From the NCBI GenBank assembly GCA_019689555.1, contig JADGHE010000022.1, forward strand, positions 1 through 48,230: 48,230 bases of DNA. The letters are read 5' to 3'. This document shows, piece by piece, positions 46,280 through 48,230 of the stretch (the first letter of the stretch is position 1; each line of letters begins with the position of its first letter). Made by a program: the position numbers and the translations under genes. This DNA is from Variibacter sp. GTDB taxonomy: Bacteria; Pseudomonadota; Alphaproteobacteria; Rhizobiales; Xanthobacteraceae. The notes beneath the pieces were generated by a model, which did no database searches, was not told where the DNA came from, and worked only from the letters and a program-made list of their open reading frames with translations.

Positions 46280-47051
46280 CGGGATGGCCCGCGAAGACCT
46301 CGTAGGGGACGTCGAGTTCGAATATGAACCGGTCGGACCGGAAAATCGTGGTTCCCGTCAGCAGCGCCTTTCCGCTCTTGGTCAGCGGGGTGAAGTGCAG
46401 CACGCCCATCGGAAACCCGGCCGGTTTCTTGAACAGGCCGGCGTAGTCGTTGCCGAGCGCCAGCGCCCCGAATTCGAATCGCGAGTGATGAACGTGCAGC
46501 CGGGCCAGCTCCAGCATCCGGAACACGAACGTTTTCGCCAGAAAGGGCGTCAGGCGCGGCGCGACCTCGTCGGTGAAATACAGGAAATTCAAGCTTACCG
46601 GCTCTGAATCGGCAAAGACCAGTTTCTGGTGCCGGTGGACCATCGTGCCGGGCGCGACCCGCAGCCGGACCGCCGTGTCCTCGTCGGCCTCGATGCGGTC
46701 ATGCATCAATTCCTTGATGGTAGGCTGAAAACCCGCGCGCTCGATCTCGTCGCCCATGGAGCGATCGGCATTCGCGGCGAGGACGCGGTGAATGATGCTC
46801 TTGGGCTTGACGAAGACGCCGCGCCCCTGTTCGCCGTAGACCAGCCCCTCGTAGGCGAGCTCGCGCAGCGCGCGCCGCACCGAAATCGCGCTCACCTTGA
46901 ATTCCTCAACCAACTCGTTGAGCGAGGGGAGCTTGGCGTTCGGCAGATAGACGCCCGTCAGGATGCGCTCCCGCAGCTTCGTCGCAACGTCGCGGTACAG
47001 AAACGGCTTGACGCCCGTCCGGCGGTCGTCGTCTCGCTCTCGGGTCGACAT
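46245..47051 (-). CDS. GntR-family transcriptional regulator (HutC/UTRA type)
   Basis: A 268-aa regulator. The winged helix-turn-helix is near the N-terminus (LRERILTGVYLPNAKLPSL, ELVEEFKVSAISVRRALREL, then EGLVYGEQGRGVFVKP); the rest is a UTRA ligand-binding domain (VRLRVAPGTMVHRHQKLVFADSEPVSLNFLYF ... LHFTPLTKSGKALLTGTTIFRSDRFIFELD). UTRA domains of the HutC group sense small metabolites. ATG 47051 is chosen as the last Met before the HTH; the frame continues upstream across the operator without homology. A perfect 14-bp palindrome lies 38 bases before the ATG, so autoregulation is expected, and a second site controls the Liv operon. Confidence 0.92.
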   Translation of the reverse strand: MSTRERDDDRRTGVKPFLYRDVATKLRERILTGVYLPNAKLPSLNELVEEFKVSAISVRRALRELAYEGLVYGEQGRGVFVKPKSIIHRVLAANADRSMGDEIERAGFQPTIKELMHDRIEADEDTAVRLRVAPGTMVHRHQKLVFADSEPVSLNFLYFTDEVAPRLTPFLAKTFVFRMLELARLHVHHSRFEFGALALGNDYAGLFKKPAGFPMGVLHFTPLTKSGKALLTGTTIFRSDRFIFELDVPYEVFAGHPVSSRGRSRRAR

Positions 47052-47071
47052 CGTCGAGATTCCGCCTCGTG

Positions 47072-47099
47072 TTGACAGTTCGTTCCAACTTTGTATACA
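47072..47099 (+). promoter_or_regulatory. Predicted promoter of the alpha/beta hydrolase gene
   Basis: TTGACA (47072-47077), 16 bases, TATACA (47094-47099): a perfect -35 and a good -10. The -10 is inside the GntR-type operator, so repressor binding would block the polymerase. The leader to GTG 47267 is about 160 bases. Confidence 0.6.
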
Positions 47100-47102
47100 A
47101 AG
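47089..47102. promoter_or_regulatory. GntR-type operator, perfect 14-bp palindrome
   Basis: CTTTGTATACAAAG reads the same on both strands and stands between the divergent gntR and hydrolase genes. GntR-family sites are commonly short palindromes with a GTnTACA-like core. The core recurs at 41593. Confidence 0.75.
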
Positions 47103-47266
47103 ATTGCGGGCGCCGGAACAGCACGTCCGGCGCCGACAGTGTCGGCGCGAAGGCAATCTAGCCTCCCGAGGGGGCCGGAATCGAGATGACCGCATCTGCG
47201 CATCCGGCCGCCGACGAGCACCGGTGACATTCGGCCGACGCGCACAGGTGGGATCAAGGAGCGGAC

Positions 47267-48230
47267 GTGACCAAGGCTGCCATTGAAGCTGCAATCGATC
47301 AGGGCATTCACCGGTTTCTTGCCGACGGGGTGCACTACCGCGATTTGATGGACATTCGGGTCGCGGCGCCGGATTGGAAGGCGTGGCCTGAGACATGGTC
47401 GAAATGGGCCGAGGAGGCGGAAAAGCGCGGCGAGGCGGCGCTTGCGGCCAATGCCAAGCTCACGGCCGCCACGGAATTCGCTCGCGCGTCGCTCTACTAC
47501 CATTACGGACAGTATATGCTGTTCGACGATCTCGCGCTGAAGAAGCGCATCCACGACAAGAAGCGGGACTCGTTCAAGCGGGCCGCGCCGCTCTTCGAGG
47601 TCCCCATGGAGCGGGTCGAGATTCCCTTCGACGGCATCCGGATGGCCGCCTATTTCCGCGTGCCGGCCGGCGTCAAGAAGCCGCCCTGCGTCATCCTGCT
47701 CGGCGGCCTCGACACGACCAAGGAGGACTACCTCACGGTTGCCGATCTTTGCCTGAAGCGCGGCCTGGCGACGCTCGCGTTCGATGGCCCGGGCCAGGGC
47801 GAGACCCTTTTCGAGATGCGCTGGCGCACCGACTTCGAGCGCGCGGTCGTCGCCGCCATCGACTACCTCGAGACGCGGCCGGAGATCGACCGCGACCGCA
47901 TCGGAATCATCGGCCGCAGCATGGGCGGCTGCTACGCGCCGAAGACGGCGGCCATTGACAAGCGCATCAAGGCGCTGGTTGCCTGGGGCGCGATGTACCA
48001 TCTGCGGAACCTGGCCGAAGTGCCCAAGCACACGCTCGAGGGCTTCATGTTCGTGAGCAACAGCCGGACGCTCGAGGAAGCAAAGAATTTCTACGCCAGC
48101 GTCGACCTCTCCCGCTATGCCCCGAAGATCACGTGCCCGACCCTGGTGGTGCACGGCGGGCTCGATACCATCACCCCGATGGACAACGCCATCAGCCTCG
48201 CCAAAGACGTCAAAGGTCCGGTCGAGACGA
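47267..48230 (+). CDS. Alpha/beta hydrolase, 2,6-dihydropseudooxynicotine-hydrolase-like (runs off the window)
   Basis: Open from GTG 47267 (AAGGAG upstream) to the last base, 321 codons with no stop, so the C-terminus is missing. The first about 95 residues are an all-helical cap-like domain (FARASLYYHYGQYMLF), then the hydrolase core: IPFDGIRMAAYFRVP, LLGGLDTTKEDY at the oxyanion hole, ATLAFDGPGQGET, the nucleophile elbow GRSMGG with Ser218, and HGGLDTITP with the probable acid. The active-site His lies beyond the window. This layout is that of 2,6-dihydropseudooxynicotine hydrolase and related C-C bond or ester hydrolases; the substrate is unknown. It is the likely enzyme partner of the GntR-controlled Liv importer. 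Confidence 0.88.
   Translation, partial: MTKAAIEAAIDQGIHRFLADGVHYRDLMDIRVAAPDWKAWPETWSKWAEEAEKRGEAALAANAKLTAATEFARASLYYHYGQYMLFDDLALKKRIHDKKRDSFKRAAPLFEVPMERVEIPFDGIRMAAYFRVPAGVKKPPCVILLGGLDTTKEDYLTVADLCLKRGLATLAFDGPGQGETLFEMRWRTDFERAVVAAIDYLETRPEIDRDRIGIIGRSMGGCYAPKTAAIDKRIKALVAWGAMYHLRNLAEVPKHTLEGFMFVSNSRTLEEAKNFYASVDLSRYAPKITCPTLVVHGGLDTITPMDNAISLAKDVKGPVET

Noticed and set aside
46310-46325. GTTC...GAAC inside gntR as a third copy of the palindrome seen at 20188
   Set aside because: The spacing is six rather than eight bases and it lies in coding sequence.

Overview
The window comes from the chromosome of a very GC-rich alphaproteobacterium, most likely a Hyphomicrobiales (Rhizobiales) relative. 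The grounds are a C4-pathway hemA (5-aminolevulinate synthase), a mutT-argJ-parvulin-secA block of a kind seen in that order, a perfect TTGAT-N4-ATCAA (Fnr/FixK) box in front of hemA, a TTAA-N7-TTAA (CtrA-type) box in front of a ParA-like gene, and many solute-uptake ABC systems. The species cannot be named from the sequence alone. No rRNA, tRNA or CRISPR array was seen.

Layout. 1-2.0 kb: end of a haem/iron importer locus (hmuU, hmuV). 1.9-3.6 kb: the 3' stump of a short-chain dehydrogenase, an orphan ParA-type ATPase behind a CtrA-type box, a Flp-type pilin and mutT. 3.7-13.1 kb: housekeeping genes (argJ, a periplasmic parvulin, secA, a secreted PAN-domain protein, an EamA exporter, ubiG, hemA). 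13.3-15.0 kb: a decayed IS66 element. 15.0-19.9 kb: a tightly packed TauABC/SsuABC-like operon with a small membrane protein and an acyl-CoA ligase. 19.9-20.8 kb: promoter and operator signals plus remnants of an amidase and perhaps a DUF1989 protein. 20.8-25.1 kb: a LacI regulator divergent from an MHS-family transporter and a gamma-glutamyltransferase-like hydrolase. 25.4-34.5 kb: a six-gene Liv-type operon with a built-in long-chain-type acyl-CoA ligase, divergent from an internally deleted cupin and a PaaK-like ligase. 34.7-39.0 kb: a MalFGK/UgpABCE-like ABC operon with a Tat-exported binding protein. 39.6-41.1 kb: a 3-hydroxyisobutyrate-dehydrogenase-like enzyme and a carboxymuconolactone-decarboxylase-like protein. 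41.6-48.2 kb: a second Liv operon, a GntR/UTRA repressor and an alpha/beta hydrolase that runs off the window.

How it fits together. The right half looks like accessory catabolism: five ABC importers (including the haem one) next to CoA ligases, a dehydrogenase, a decarboxylase-like protein and hydrolases, each with a local regulator or operator. The clearest new inference is a small GntR regulon. The same CTTTGTATACA core overlaps the -10 region of the second Liv operon (about 41.6 kb) and of the divergent gntR/hydrolase region (about 47.1 kb), tying uptake of an unknown compound to its hydrolysis. Several loci (SDR stump, cupin, amidase, IS66) have lost internal or terminal segments, which suggests ongoing deletion in this accessory region.
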